The translations under genes and the position numbers were made by a program. A stretch of DNA of 64,000 nucleotides from Micromonospora sp. HM5-17 (GTDB lineage: Bacteria; Actinomycetota; Actinomycetes; Mycobacteriales; Micromonosporaceae): the NCBI RefSeq assembly GCF_003762835.1, contig NZ_RJWA01000001.1, positions 1-64,000 of the forward strand, in the 5' to 3' direction. Of the stretch, positions 43,169 to 52,319 are shown piece by piece. Position 1 is the stretch's first letter, and every line of letters begins with the position of its first letter. The notes beneath the pieces were generated by a model. The model worked only from the letters and a program-made list of their open reading frames with translations, made no database searches and was not told the origin of the DNA.

Positions 43169-44713
43169 ATGACGGAGGTAGACGGCCGGCGCTGGTGGGC
43201 CCTGTCCGCGCTCGTGCTCGCCGCACTGACACTCGGTTTCGACATCACGATCATGAACGTGGCGCTACCGACAATCGCCGGCGAGTTGTCCGTCGGTACC
43301 GACGGGTTGCAGTGGATGGTGAACGCCTACGTGCTGGTGTTGGCCGGGTTGATGCTCACCTGCGGCGCGTTGGGTGACCGGTACGGGCGTAAGCGGCTGC
43401 TGCTGATCGGTCTGCTGCTGTTCGGTGTCGCCTCGGCGGCGGCGACCTGGGCCGACACGGCCGGGCTGGTGATCGCCGCCCGTGCGGTGATGGGTGTGGG
43501 TGGGGCGATCATCATGCCGGTCGCGTTCGCGGTCCTGCCGGCACTGTTCCCGCCTGCTGAGCGGCCCAAGGCTGTCGCGGTGGTGGTCGTCGGCACCGGT
43601 GTGGGGATCCCGCTGGGGCCGCTGATCGGCGGGTACCTGCTCGAACACTTCTGGTGGGGCTCGATCTTCCTGATCAACGTCCCGATGGTCGTGATCGCGT
43701 TGGCCGCCATCGGGCTGCTCCTGCCAGAGTCCCGCGACCCCAAGCCGCCACGTCCGGACCTGCCCGGTAGTGCCTTGTCAATCGGGGGCCTTGGCATGCT
43801 GGTCTACGGGTTGATCGAGGCTCCCGGTAGAGGGTGGAGTGACCCTGTCGTGCTCGGTGTGCTCGGCGGCGCGGCCGTGCTGTTGGCGGGGTTCGTCTGG
43901 TGGGAACTACGTGCCGCGCAGCCGATGATCGATCTGCGGTTGTTCGCCCGGCCGCAGTTCCTGTGGGGCAGTGTCGCCGGGGTGCTGGTCACGTTCGGGC
44001 TGCTCGGCATGCTGTTCGTCGTCCCGCAGTACCTGCAACTCGTGGTCGGCTACGACGCGTTCGGCACCGGTCTGCGGCTGCTGCCGCTGATCGGCGGCCT
44101 GGTCGTCGGCGCACCGGTCGGGGAACGCTTCGCCGCTCGGACCGGCTACCGCGGCCCGGTCGCGCTCGGGCTGCTGATCCTCGCCGCCGGCCTCGCCGCC
44201 GGTGCCACCACAAACGCCGGCAGCGGGTACGGGTTCGTGGCCGGCTGGCTCGCGGCGGTCGGCCTGGGGATCGGCATGGCCCTGTCCCCGGCGATGGACG
44301 CCGTCCTCGGTGCCCTGCCGCCTGAGCGTTCCGGCTCCGGCACCGCGATCACCATGACGCTGCGGCAGGTCGGCGGGGCGCTCGGCGTCGCGCTGCTGGG
44401 CAGTCTCCTCGCCCAGGGCTACACCGACCGCCTCGACACCACCGGCCTGCCCGCACCCGCCGCCGACACCGCCCAGGATTCGATCGCCGGGGCGTTGGCC
44501 GTTGCCGGCCAACTCGCGAACCCGGCCCTGGCCGACGCCGCGAAGACCGCCTACCTGCACGGCATGACTCTCGTCCTCGTCGCCACCGCCGGCCTCGCCC
44601 TGGCCAGCGCCGTCCTCACCGCCCTGCTCCTGCCCGGCCGACCGGCCCAAGCGACCACCAACAACGACGAGGTCTCCCGGCCGGAACAGCTCGCCCCGGA
44701 CGGCAGCCGGTGA
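43169..44713 (+). CDS. DHA2-family MFS drug exporter (14 TMS)
   Basis: 514 residues with 14 predicted helices. Motifs: LTLGFDITIMNVALPTIAGE (motif D1), GDRYGRKRLLLIG (motif A), VGTGVGIPLGPLIGGYL (motif C, antiporter). Resembles EmrB/QacA/LfrA proton-coupled multidrug exporters. ATG at 43169 has GGAGG at 6 bp; the ATG six bases upstream is too close to it. Shares the operator region with the CmtR-like gene and is coupled (GTGA) to an AraC regulator. Confidence 0.93.
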   Translation: MTEVDGRRWWALSALVLAALTLGFDITIMNVALPTIAGELSVGTDGLQWMVNAYVLVLAGLMLTCGALGDRYGRKRLLLIGLLLFGVASAAATWADTAGLVIAARAVMGVGGAIIMPVAFAVLPALFPPAERPKAVAVVVVGTGVGIPLGPLIGGYLLEHFWWGSIFLINVPMVVIALAAIGLLLPESRDPKPPRPDLPGSALSIGGLGMLVYGLIEAPGRGWSDPVVLGVLGGAAVLLAGFVWWELRAAQPMIDLRLFARPQFLWGSVAGVLVTFGLLGMLFVVPQYLQLVVGYDAFGTGLRLLPLIGGLVVGAPVGERFAARTGYRGPVALGLLILAAGLAAGATTNAGSGYGFVAGWLAAVGLGIGMALSPAMDAVLGALPPERSGSGTAITMTLRQVGGALGVALLGSLLAQGYTDRLDTTGLPAPAADTAQDSIAGALAVAGQLANPALADAAKTAYLHGMTLVLVATAGLALASAVLTALLLPGRPAQATTNNDEVSRPEQLAPDGSR

Positions 44714-45417
44714 CCCACACCGTCACACCGACGACGGCGCGGTGGTCGGGCACGGTGGACATCGCTCCCGGACGGCTCGCGTTCACCGGCGAGATCGGAT
44801 CCGCCGCGCCGCACCGGCACACCTGTCTCCAACTGCTCATCATCACCACCGGCGAGGTGATCCTCCGTGACGATCAGGGCGAGGAACAGCGCGTACGCGC
44901 AGCGATCATCCCTACCCAGACCCGTCACGAGGTCCTCGCCGAACCCGGTACAACCGGCCTACTCGCCCTGCTGGACCCGGCCGGGCCGGCGGGCCGGGCT
45001 GCCGCCGCCCGCGTTACGCACGTCGGGACCGACCCGCGACAGGTCCGGACCTGGATCGCGGCCACCAGACCGGCACCCGCGCCGCACCCCGCTCCGTTGC
45101 ACCCCGGCTTGGCCCGCGCCCTGCGACCCGGCACGCACGCGGGGCGTGCCGGGTTGACGGACGTCGCCGCCCAAGTCGGAATCTCCGCCAGCCGGCTCGG
45201 ACACCTGTTCGCCGGCCAACTCGGCCTCACCTATCCGTCCTGGCGTCGCTGGACCCGCCTGCTGGACGCCATCCAGGCCGTGCGTGCCGGCGCCACCCTC
45301 ACCCAGGCCGCCCACGACGCCGGCTTCGCCGACAGCGCCCACCTGTCCCGCACCTTCCGAGCAATGTTCGGCATCACCCCCACCGAAGCGCTCCACGCCG
45401 CCGGGTGGCGGCCCTAG
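44710..45417 (+). CDS. AraC-family transcriptional regulator
   Basis: 235 residues: N-terminal cupin (PHRHTCLQLLIITTGEVILR, about 35-90) and C-terminal AraC double HTH (about 145-230: LTDVAAQVGISASRLGHLF, AHDAGFADSAHLSRTFRAMF). GTG start overlaps the MFS stop. Its 3' end and the following 20 bp are duplicated, diverged, at 57264-57520. Probably controls the adjacent exporter. Confidence 0.9.
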   Translation: MTHTVTPTTARWSGTVDIAPGRLAFTGEIGSAAPHRHTCLQLLIITTGEVILRDDQGEEQRVRAAIIPTQTRHEVLAEPGTTGLLALLDPAGPAGRAAAARVTHVGTDPRQVRTWIAATRPAPAPHPAPLHPGLARALRPGTHAGRAGLTDVAAQVGISASRLGHLFAGQLGLTYPSWRRWTRLLDAIQAVRAGATLTQAAHDAGFADSAHLSRTFRAMFGITPTEALHAAGWRP

Positions 45418-45629
45418 CAGCGAATCCGTTCAAGGCACACCGACCCAGGGCCGCGAGCACCAGCGGATTGGCCCATCCCCGGCCGGGTCCCTCGATGATG
45501 CCGTAGACGAGGGCGACCAGGCCGGCGGTGGACAGCAGGGCGCCGGACAGGTCGGTACGGGACGATCACGGCGAAGACGAGCGCCGCGAGGGCAGCCCAT
45601 CGACGCGGGTCGGGCGAGCGCGTCATCAC
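45418..45629 (-). pseudogene. Collapsed MFS exporter remnant
   Basis: The minus strand starts with MTRSPDPRRWAALAALVFAV, a typical DHA2 exporter N-terminus, and within about 60 bp continues in a different frame as ALLSTAGLVALVYGIIEGPG then RGWANPLVLAALG, matching the central TMS7 region of the same family. The intervening about 180 residues and everything after are missing. An internal deletion relic of a second MFS gene, adjoining the AraC gene tail. Confidence 0.7.
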
Positions 45630-45716
45630 AACCTCCAGGTGAGCGCCAAGCAGCCCTGACTACATCGCTTTGACCGGATGTGATCGGGATCAAGCGATTC
45701 AAATTGGGAGGTGCGG

Positions 45717-45740
45717 TATCATCGCGTTATGGCGATGACG
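45717..45740. promoter_or_regulatory. Putative ArsR operator over the start codon
   Basis: Imperfect dyad TATCATCGC (45717-45725) and GCGATGAC (45732-45739), sharing its half-site with the 43085-43114 operator. It overlaps the ATG at 45729, so repressor binding would block transcription start or early elongation. TATCAT could also serve as a -10 for a leaderless mRNA. Confidence 0.4.
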
Positions 45741-46076
45741 CATGAGATGGACCGGGCGGCGCTGGCGCCGGCGGCGGCGCTGTTCCGGGGGTTGGCTGAC
45801 CCGACGCGGTTGGCGATCCTGCGCCGGTTGGCGGCAGGCGAGGCCCGGGTGGTGGATCTGGTGCGGGAGTTGGGGTGGGCGCAGTCGACGGTGTCGGCGC
45901 ATCTGGCCTGCCTGCGTGACTGTGGCCTGGTCGACTACCGGGCGGTGGGTCGGCAGTCGTTCTATTTCCTGAGCCGGATGGAGCTGTTGGACCTGCTCGC
46001 CGCCGCTGAGGGTGTGCTGGCGGCTGCCGGTGACCAGGTGGCGTTGTGCCCCGTCTACGGCGAGACCGGTCAGTGA
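45729..46076 (+). CDS. CmtR-like ArsR/SmtB metal sensor
   Basis: 115 residues, closely related to the sensor at 42707 (LADPTRLAILRRLAAGEARV, ACLRDCGLVDYRAVGRQSFY, VALCPVYGE). The three CmtR-type cysteines are kept. Start ATG 45729 (an in-frame ATG at 45735 is an alternative). Followed with GTGA overlap by a signal peptidase II gene, so it heads the operon LspA, CaCA exchanger, P1B-ATPase, CDF (45729-50479) and likely autoregulates it. Confidence 0.9.
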   Translation: MAMTHEMDRAALAPAAALFRGLADPTRLAILRRLAAGEARVVDLVRELGWAQSTVSAHLACLRDCGLVDYRAVGRQSFYFLSRMELLDLLAAAEGVLAAAGDQVALCPVYGETGQ

Positions 46077-46600
46077 CCGGCACGCCGAGTCGGCGGGTGG
46101 GGTGGCTTGTCGGGGCGGCCGGCGTCGCGCTGCTGGTGGATGTGGCGTCGAAGTCGGCGGCGGTGGCGTGGCTGCCCGGCAGGTCGGTTGATCTCGTTGG
46201 TGGGATGACGCTGCGGCTGACTCGGAATCCGGGTGCGGCCTTCTCGATCGGCACCGACTTCACGGCGGTGTTCACCGTGCTCGCGGTGGCGGTGGTTGCC
46301 GGGATCGGCTGGTACGGGCGTCGGGTCACTCACCGGGGTTGGGCGATCGGGTTGGGATTGATCGCTGGAGGCGCGGCCGGAAACCTGGTCGACCGGCTGT
46401 TTCGCTCCCCCGGACCTGGACGTGGCCACGTGGTGGATTTCCTGCACCTGACCTGGTGGCCGACGTTCAACTTGGCCGACAGTGCGCTGGTGTGTGGGGT
46501 CGCGATCGCGGTCGTGCTGAGTCTGCGCAATGTGCCCGTCGTGGCGGCACCGCCCAGTGGGGTTGAGGCGACCGACGCGGGTATGGGGCAGCGGGGGTAG
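46073..46600 (+). CDS. lspA: Lipoprotein signal peptidase (LspA)
   Basis: 175 residues, four membrane helices, catalytic Asp pair in GNLVDRLF (about 113) and FNLADSAL (about 135), plus LRLTRNPGAAFSIG, the conserved family motif. An accessory LspA inside a metal operon recalls PbrB/PbrC of lead-resistance loci, where LspA-related domains accompany a Pb P1B-ATPase. GTG overlaps the sensor stop. It may process lipoproteins made by this cluster, such as the TlpA-like protein at 52663. Confidence 0.93.
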   Translation: MTGTPSRRVGWLVGAAGVALLVDVASKSAAVAWLPGRSVDLVGGMTLRLTRNPGAAFSIGTDFTAVFTVLAVAVVAGIGWYGRRVTHRGWAIGLGLIAGGAAGNLVDRLFRSPGPGRGHVVDFLHLTWWPTFNLADSALVCGVAIAVVLSLRNVPVVAAPPSGVEATDAGMGQRG

Positions 46601-46602
46601 CC

Positions 46603-47814
46603 GTGACTGGGCGGATCGAGACCACGGTCACCGGCCGCGGCGCGGCGGCCCGTATCGCGATTGCGGGCGTGGTCGCGGCCCCCGCCGTGGCGGCGCGGCT
46701 GGCCGGCGTCGAGTCGGCGCCGGTGGCGGCCATGCTGGTGTTCGGCGTGGCGGTGCTGGCCGCCGTGGCGTTGCTGATGTGGGCCGCCGAGGCGGCCCGG
46801 GTCGACATCTCCGGCAGCCTGGCCCTGGCCATCCTCGCTTTGGTGGCGATCCTGCCCGAGTACGCGGTCGACATCTACTTCGCCTACACCGCCGGACACA
46901 ACCCGCACTACGCCGCCTACGCCACCGCGAACATGACCGGCGCGAACCGGCTGCTGATCGGTGTGGCCTGGCCGCTGCTGGTCGCCTTCGCGATCTACGC
47001 GGTCCGGCGCCGCAGGCTGCGCGGTGACCGTAGCGCCGTGGCTCTAGCACCGCACCGACGCACCGAGATCGTCTTCCTGGCCGCGGCGACCGTCTATGCC
47101 CTGGTCATCCCGCTGACCGGCCGGCTGGCCTGGTACGACAGTCTGGTGCTGGGCGGGCTGTTCGGCCTCTATTTGTGGCGCATCCGCGGTGGGGAGGAGA
47201 GCGAGGAGGAACTGACCGGGGTCGCCGCCACTGTCGCCGCGCAACCCACCCGCCGTCGCCGCGGCCTCGTCGTGGCGCTGTTCGCCGCTGCCGGCATCGT
47301 CGTCCTCGCCGCCGCGGAGCCGTTCGGCGACTCCCTCGTACGCGCCGGCGCCGACCTGGGAATCGACGAGTTCCTGCTGGTGCAGTGGCTGGCCCCGATC
47401 GCCTCCGAAGCCCCCGAGGTGATCGTCGCGGTCACCTTCGCGCTGCGCGGGCGGGCCGATGACGGCATGGGCGCCCTGCTCGCCGCGAAACTCAACCAGT
47501 GGACCCTCCTGATCGCCTGCCTACCGCTGGCCTTCTACCTCGGCGGCGGCGAGTTCGCCGGGCTGCCGCTGGACGCCCGGCAAACCGAGGAACTGGTACT
47601 GACCACCGCGCAGACGCTGCTCGGCGTCGCCGTGCTGGCCGACCTGCGTCTGACCGGCGGTGAGGCCGCCCTGCTGTTCGGCCTGTTCGCCGCGCAGTTC
47701 GCCCTGCCCGCCGAGAACATCCGCTACATGATCGCCGTGGCCTACACCGTTCTGGCCATCGTGCTGCTCGTCCGGCAGCGCCGGCACCTGCCCGACCTGA
47801 TCAAAGCCCTTTAA
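46603..47814 (+). CDS. CaCA-family cation/proton exchanger
   Basis: 403 residues, about 11 helices in two halves. The two alpha-repeats are AILALVAILPEYAVDIYFAY (about 88) and WLAPIASEAPEVIVAVTFAL (about 265) with the conserved Glu of (S/L)xxPE. An acidic loop lies between halves (GGEESEEELTG). Related to Ca2+ or Na+/H+ antiporters. Two bases after lspA in the same operon, so likely a divalent-cation exchanger contributing to metal tolerance. Confidence 0.87.
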   Translation: MTGRIETTVTGRGAAARIAIAGVVAAPAVAARLAGVESAPVAAMLVFGVAVLAAVALLMWAAEAARVDISGSLALAILALVAILPEYAVDIYFAYTAGHNPHYAAYATANMTGANRLLIGVAWPLLVAFAIYAVRRRRLRGDRSAVALAPHRRTEIVFLAAATVYALVIPLTGRLAWYDSLVLGGLFGLYLWRIRGGEESEEELTGVAATVAAQPTRRRRGLVVALFAAAGIVVLAAAEPFGDSLVRAGADLGIDEFLLVQWLAPIASEAPEVIVAVTFALRGRADDGMGALLAAKLNQWTLLIACLPLAFYLGGGEFAGLPLDARQTEELVLTTAQTLLGVAVLADLRLTGGEAALLFGLFAAQFALPAENIRYMIAVAYTVLAIVLLVRQRRHLPDLIKAL

Positions 47815-47912
47815 CACGGAACGGAGACCGACATCGTGCACAGCCCTCATCGCCGTCGCCAGGCGGCGGCATCTGGACACACCGGTGTGTCGCGGCATCT
47901 GGCAGGTGCCCG

Positions 47913-49883
47913 ATGAGCGACGCCTGCGGCTGCGACGACGACAAGCCCACCCCCGCCGACGGCGAAGAAGAGGAACACGAGCCGGAACGGCTCTGGGAGG
48001 TCAGCGAGCTGCGTGCCGCCGCCGTCGCCGGTGTGCTGCTGGTGGCCGGCCTGATCGCCGGCTGGCTGGACGCCCCCCGATACGTCGAACTCGGCCTGCA
48101 GGCGGTGGCCCTGGCGGTCGGGGCGTGGACGTTCGTGCCCTCCACCCTGCGCCGTCTGCGTCGAGGCAAGATCGGCGTCGGGACGCTGATGACGATCGCT
48201 GCCGCCGGCGCCGTCGTCCTCGGCGAGGTCGGCGAGGCCGCCATGCTCGCCTTCCTGTACTCGATCAGCGAAGGTCTGGAGGAGTACTCCCTGGCGAGGA
48301 CCCGCCGCGGCTTGCGCGCCCTGCTCGCCCTGGTGCCGGCAGAGGCGACCGTTCGCCGCGACGGTGTCGAACGCAGCATCGCCCCCGCGCAACTTCGCGT
48401 CGGCGACGTCATGATCGTGCGTCCGGGTGAGCGGATCGCCACCGACGGGATCATCCGCACCGGTCGCACCGCCCTGGACGTCTCGGCCATCACCGGCGAG
48501 TCGATGCCGGTCGAGGCGCAGCCCGGCAGCACCGTCTACGCCGGATCCATCAACGGCACCGGTGTGCTCGACGTCGAGGTCACCAGCACCGCCGAGGACA
48601 ACTCGCTGGCCCGGATCGTGCGCATCGTCGAGGCCGAACAGGCTCGCAAGGGCGCCAGCCAGCGGATCGCCGACCGGATCGCCAAACCCCTCGTACCGGG
48701 CATCATGATCGCCGCCGCGCTGATCGCCGCGATCGGCAGCATGTTCGGCGACCCGGGCACATGGATCGAACGCGCGCTGGTGGTGCTGGTCGCGGCCTCC
48801 CCATGCGCGCTGGCGATCTCCGTGCCGGTCACCGTGGTCGCCGCGGTCGGCGCCGCCAGCCGCCTCGGCGTACTGGTCAAGGGCGGCGCCGCCCTGGAAG
48901 CCCTCGGCACCATCCGCGGCGTCGCGTTGGACAAGACCGGCACCCTGACCCGCAACCAGCCCGTCGTCATCGACGTCGCCACCACCGCCGGCGCCACCCG
49001 CGAGCAGGTTCTCTACGTCGCGGCGGCGCTGGAGGCCCGCAGCGAACACCCCCTCGCCCGGGCCATCCTCGCCGCCGTCGACACCCCCCAACCGGCCAGC
49101 GATGTCGAAGCCGTCACCGGCGCCGGACTCACCGGCACCGTCGACGGTCGCAGCGTCCGGCTCGGCCGACCCGGCTGGCTGCACCCGGGCGACCTGGCCG
49201 ACACCGTGCAGCGGATGCAGCACGCCGGCGCCACCGCCGTGCTGGTCGAGGACGACGGCACCGTCATCGGCGCGATCGCCGTACGCGACGAACTACGTCC
49301 GGAAGCCGCCGAGGTCGTCGACCGGCTCCGCCGCGACGGCTACCACCTGTCCATGCTCACCGGCGACAACCCCGCCACCGCCACCGCCCTCGCCGCCCAG
49401 GCCGGCATCACCGACGTGCACGCCGACCTGCGCCCCGAGGACAAAGCCCGTATCATCGACGCCTTGCGTGCCCGCCGGCGCACGGCGATGGTCGGCGACG
49501 GGGTCAACGACGCCCCCGCCCTGGCCACCGCCGACCTCGGCATCGCCATGGGCGCCATGGGCACCGACGTGGCCATCGAGACCGCCGACGTCGCCCTCAT
49601 GGGCGAGGACCTGCGCCACTTGCCCCAGGCCCTCGGCCACGCCCGCCGCGCCAGAGCGATCATGCTGCAGAACGTCGGGCTCTCCCTGGCGATCATCATC
49701 GGGCTGATGCCGCTGGCTCTGCTCGGCGTGCTCGGACTGGCCGCCGTCGTCGCCGTCCACGAGGTCGCCGAGGTGGTCATCATCGCCAACGGGGTCCGCG
49801 CCGGCCGTGCCCGCGCCCTGAAACCCCTGCCCACCCCGGCCACCACGCATACCCCGACACCCGCCCCCGTGGGCGTCGGATGA
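47913..49883 (+). CDS. P1B-type heavy-metal-transporting ATPase (Zn/Cd/Pb class)
   Basis: 656 residues. The N-terminus MSDACGCDDDKP holds a CxC metal motif but no HMA fold. Actuator motif ITGESMPVE, transmembrane metal site SPCALAISVPVT (about 295), phosphorylation DKTGTLT (about 340), TGDNPAT (about 482), GDGVNDAPAL (about 527), and C-terminal HEVAEVVIIANG. The CPx motif is SPC, as in CadA/ZntA/PbrA. A 98-bp gap separates it from the exchanger. Coupled (ATGA) to the CDF gene. Confidence 0.95.
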   Translation: MSDACGCDDDKPTPADGEEEEHEPERLWEVSELRAAAVAGVLLVAGLIAGWLDAPRYVELGLQAVALAVGAWTFVPSTLRRLRRGKIGVGTLMTIAAAGAVVLGEVGEAAMLAFLYSISEGLEEYSLARTRRGLRALLALVPAEATVRRDGVERSIAPAQLRVGDVMIVRPGERIATDGIIRTGRTALDVSAITGESMPVEAQPGSTVYAGSINGTGVLDVEVTSTAEDNSLARIVRIVEAEQARKGASQRIADRIAKPLVPGIMIAAALIAAIGSMFGDPGTWIERALVVLVAASPCALAISVPVTVVAAVGAASRLGVLVKGGAALEALGTIRGVALDKTGTLTRNQPVVIDVATTAGATREQVLYVAAALEARSEHPLARAILAAVDTPQPASDVEAVTGAGLTGTVDGRSVRLGRPGWLHPGDLADTVQRMQHAGATAVLVEDDGTVIGAIAVRDELRPEAAEVVDRLRRDGYHLSMLTGDNPATATALAAQAGITDVHADLRPEDKARIIDALRARRRTAMVGDGVNDAPALATADLGIAMGAMGTDVAIETADVALMGEDLRHLPQALGHARRARAIMLQNVGLSLAIIIGLMPLALLGVLGLAAVVAVHEVAEVVIIANGVRAGRARALKPLPTPATTHTPTPAPVGVG

Positions 49884-50479
49884 GCGAACCGGACCAGGCG
49901 CCGCGCCAGCGGGCGCGGCGCCTGGCCTGGCTCATCATCATCTGGGACGTCATCGAGGGAGCGGTCGCGGTCACCGCCGGGCTGGCCGCCGGCTCGATCG
50001 CCCTGCTCAGCTTCGGCATCGACTCCGTCATCGAGGTCTTCGCCGCTGCCGTCATCGTCTGGCAGCTACGCGCCGGCCCGCACGCCCGCCAGCGCCCCGC
50101 GCTGCGGCTGATCGCCGTCAGCTTCCTCGCCCTGACCGTCTACGTCACCTACCGGTCCATCTCCGACCTGATCGGTGGGGAACGGCCAGACGCCTCCCCG
50201 GTCGGGATTGGACTCAACGTGGTCGCCCTCGCCGTCATGATCCCCGTCGCCGTGGCGCAGCGCCGCGCTGGCAGGCAACTCGGTAACGAGGCGGTGCTCG
50301 CCCAGGCCAAGGAGACCTGGGTGTCGAACTACCTGTCCGTCAGCCTACTCGCTGGGCTCGGCCTCAACGCCGCCTTCGGCTGGTGGTGGGCCGACCCCGC
50401 CGCCGCCCTCGTCGTCGCCGCCGTCGCCGGCAAGGCCGGCGTCGACGCCTGGCGCGACAGCAACGGATCGGGCCGGTAG
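49880..50479 (+). CDS. Cation diffusion facilitator transporter
   Basis: 199 residues, six helices, with FGIDSVIEVFAAAVIVWQL as first metal site and AKETWVSNYLSVSLLAGLGL in the second half, paralogous to the CDF at 42063 but without its poly-Asp tail. Like that protein it lacks the C-terminal cytosolic domain. ATG overlaps the ATPase stop. Last gene of the operon. Confidence 0.9.
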   Translation: MSEPDQAPRQRARRLAWLIIIWDVIEGAVAVTAGLAAGSIALLSFGIDSVIEVFAAAVIVWQLRAGPHARQRPALRLIAVSFLALTVYVTYRSISDLIGGERPDASPVGIGLNVVALAVMIPVAVAQRRAGRQLGNEAVLAQAKETWVSNYLSVSLLAGLGLNAAFGWWWADPAAALVVAAVAGKAGVDAWRDSNGSGR

Positions 50480-50640
50480 CCGAGTCATCCGGGGCCTGTC
50501 CTCGCCACGGCACACGAACCGGTGTGGACGTTCGGCCTGGGCCCGGGCGGCTCTGGCCGGGTGAGTCCATACCTCGCATCAGGTTGCAACCCGCCGGCCG
50601 AGCGGCAGGGGCGGCGTAACTTGGCATCGTCGTCGGCTGT

Positions 50641-50662
50641 TATCGTCGCTGAGCAGCGATGA
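50641..50662. promoter_or_regulatory. Putative ArsR-type operator upstream of resB-like gene
   Basis: Imperfect dyad TATCGTCGCTG and CAGCGATGAAT, 22 bp before the GTG start of the ResB-like gene. The half-site ATCGTCG/CGATGA resembles those at 43085 and 60216. Its regulator is probably the ArsR-type sensor encoded two genes further on in the same operon. Confidence 0.4.
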
Positions 50663-50684
50663 ATGCGCCGGTGGAAGGGGCCAG

Positions 50685-52319
50685 GTGACAGGACGCGGTG
50701 TGAGGTTTCTGACCGCGACGGCCCGCGGTTGGTGGCGACAGTTGACCAGCATGCGCACGGCGCTGCTGCTGTTGTTCCTGCTGGCGATCGCGGCCGTGCC
50801 CGGATCGGTGCTGCCGCAGCGCAACGTCGCCACCGAGCAGGTTGACGTCTATCAGGCCGAGAACCCGCAGCTGAGTCGGTGGCTGGACCGGTTCGGCTTC
50901 TTCGACGTGTACTCGTCTCCCTGGTTCGCCGCGATCTACCTGCTGCTGTTCACCTCCCTGGTCGGGTGTGTACTGCCCCGGTTGCGGGAGCATGTGGCGG
51001 CCCTGCGGCGGCGTCCACCGGCGGCGCCTCGGCACTTCGCCCGATTGTCGGTCCACGCCGAACTCGGTGACTCGGCGTCGACGGCCGACGACGCCGCCCA
51101 GCGGCTGCGGACGCTGTTGCGGTCGCGTCGCTACCGGATTGCGGTGCGGACCGGTGAACGCGGCGAGGTGACGGTCTGCGCCGAGAAGGGCTACCTGAAG
51201 GAGACGGGCAATCTGCTGTTCCACACCTCGCTGCTGGCGATGCTCGCCGCGGTGGCGTTCGGCTACGGCTGGGGCTGGTACGGCAACCGGATCCTCGTCA
51301 CCGGCCCGGACAGCGGCTTCTGCACGAACCTGCAGCAGTTCGACGAGTACGGCCTCGGACCGCGGCTGCAGCCCGCGGACCTGCCCCGGTTCTGTCTGGA
51401 ACTGGCCCGCTTCGACGCCGAGTTCCTCGACGATGGGCAGCCCACCGTCTTCCGCGCCGATGTCACCTGGTCCACCCCACAAGGTGAGGACGGGCGACAC
51501 CTGCTGGAGGTGAACACACCGCTGCGGCTGGACGGGGCGAACGTGTACCTGCTGGGGCACGGTTACGCGCCGATCCTGCGCTACACCGACCGGGCCGGGC
51601 GGGCGCAAACCTCGGTGTCCCCGTTCCTGCCCATCGACGGCATGATGACCAGCGAGGGCGCCGCCCTGTACCCCGACGCCAACGCCGACACCCGCTCCGG
51701 GCAACGCTCCACCGACGCGCAGGCCGCGTTCTCCGGAGTCTATGTACCGACGGTGCCCGCCTCCGGCCCGCCGGCCCTGTCCGCCCATCCCACCGAACGC
51801 GCGCCGGGTCTGTTGCTGACCGCCTACCGCGGCAACCTCGGTTTGGAGACCGGCATACCGCAGTCGGTGTACGAGGTGCCCCGCCGGGCCCTCGACGATG
51901 GCCGGCTCAAGCAGCTGCCTGGCTCGGCGAAGATGCTTCGCCCCGGCGAGCGGTGGACCCTCGACGACGGCAGCACCGTCGAGTTCGTCGGCACCCGCCG
52001 GTGGATCGCGATCACCGTCCGCCACGACCCAGGCGGGCCGATCGTGTTGGCCACCGTGATCGTCATGATGGCCGGGCTGGTCGCGATGCTGACGGTCCGC
52101 CGACGGCGGCTCTGGTTCCGGCTCACCCCCACCGCGGGCGGGTGTCAGATCACCGCCGCCGGCCTGCCGCGTAGCGACCATCCCGCCTTCGGTACCGAAT
52201 TCACCACCATCACCTCCGCCGCCCGAGACGCCACCGACATCACACCGCCAGCTGTTAGCACCGTCGAAGAGGTGGCCACCGAACCAGCATCGTCGCTCGC
52301 TGATAACATCCGGTCATGA
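50685..52319 (+). CDS. resB: ResB-like cytochrome c biogenesis protein
   Basis: 544 residues. Three N-terminal helices (LTSMRTALLLLFLLAIAAVP, the ResB signature; a second near 85; a third near 195), a large extracytoplasmic domain (about 215-445) and a last helix near 460. ResB (Ccs1) works with ResC/CcsA in system II heme delivery. GTG 50685 after GGAAGGGG. First gene of a coupled operon running to CcsB (57173), with a metal sensor as second gene. No CxxCH apocytochrome is in the window. Confidence 0.92.
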   Translation: MTGRGVRFLTATARGWWRQLTSMRTALLLLFLLAIAAVPGSVLPQRNVATEQVDVYQAENPQLSRWLDRFGFFDVYSSPWFAAIYLLLFTSLVGCVLPRLREHVAALRRRPPAAPRHFARLSVHAELGDSASTADDAAQRLRTLLRSRRYRIAVRTGERGEVTVCAEKGYLKETGNLLFHTSLLAMLAAVAFGYGWGWYGNRILVTGPDSGFCTNLQQFDEYGLGPRLQPADLPRFCLELARFDAEFLDDGQPTVFRADVTWSTPQGEDGRHLLEVNTPLRLDGANVYLLGHGYAPILRYTDRAGRAQTSVSPFLPIDGMMTSEGAALYPDANADTRSGQRSTDAQAAFSGVYVPTVPASGPPALSAHPTERAPGLLLTAYRGNLGLETGIPQSVYEVPRRALDDGRLKQLPGSAKMLRPGERWTLDDGSTVEFVGTRRWIAITVRHDPGGPIVLATVIVMMAGLVAMLTVRRRRLWFRLTPTAGGCQITAAGLPRSDHPAFGTEFTTITSAARDATDITPPAVSTVEEVATEPASSLADNIRS

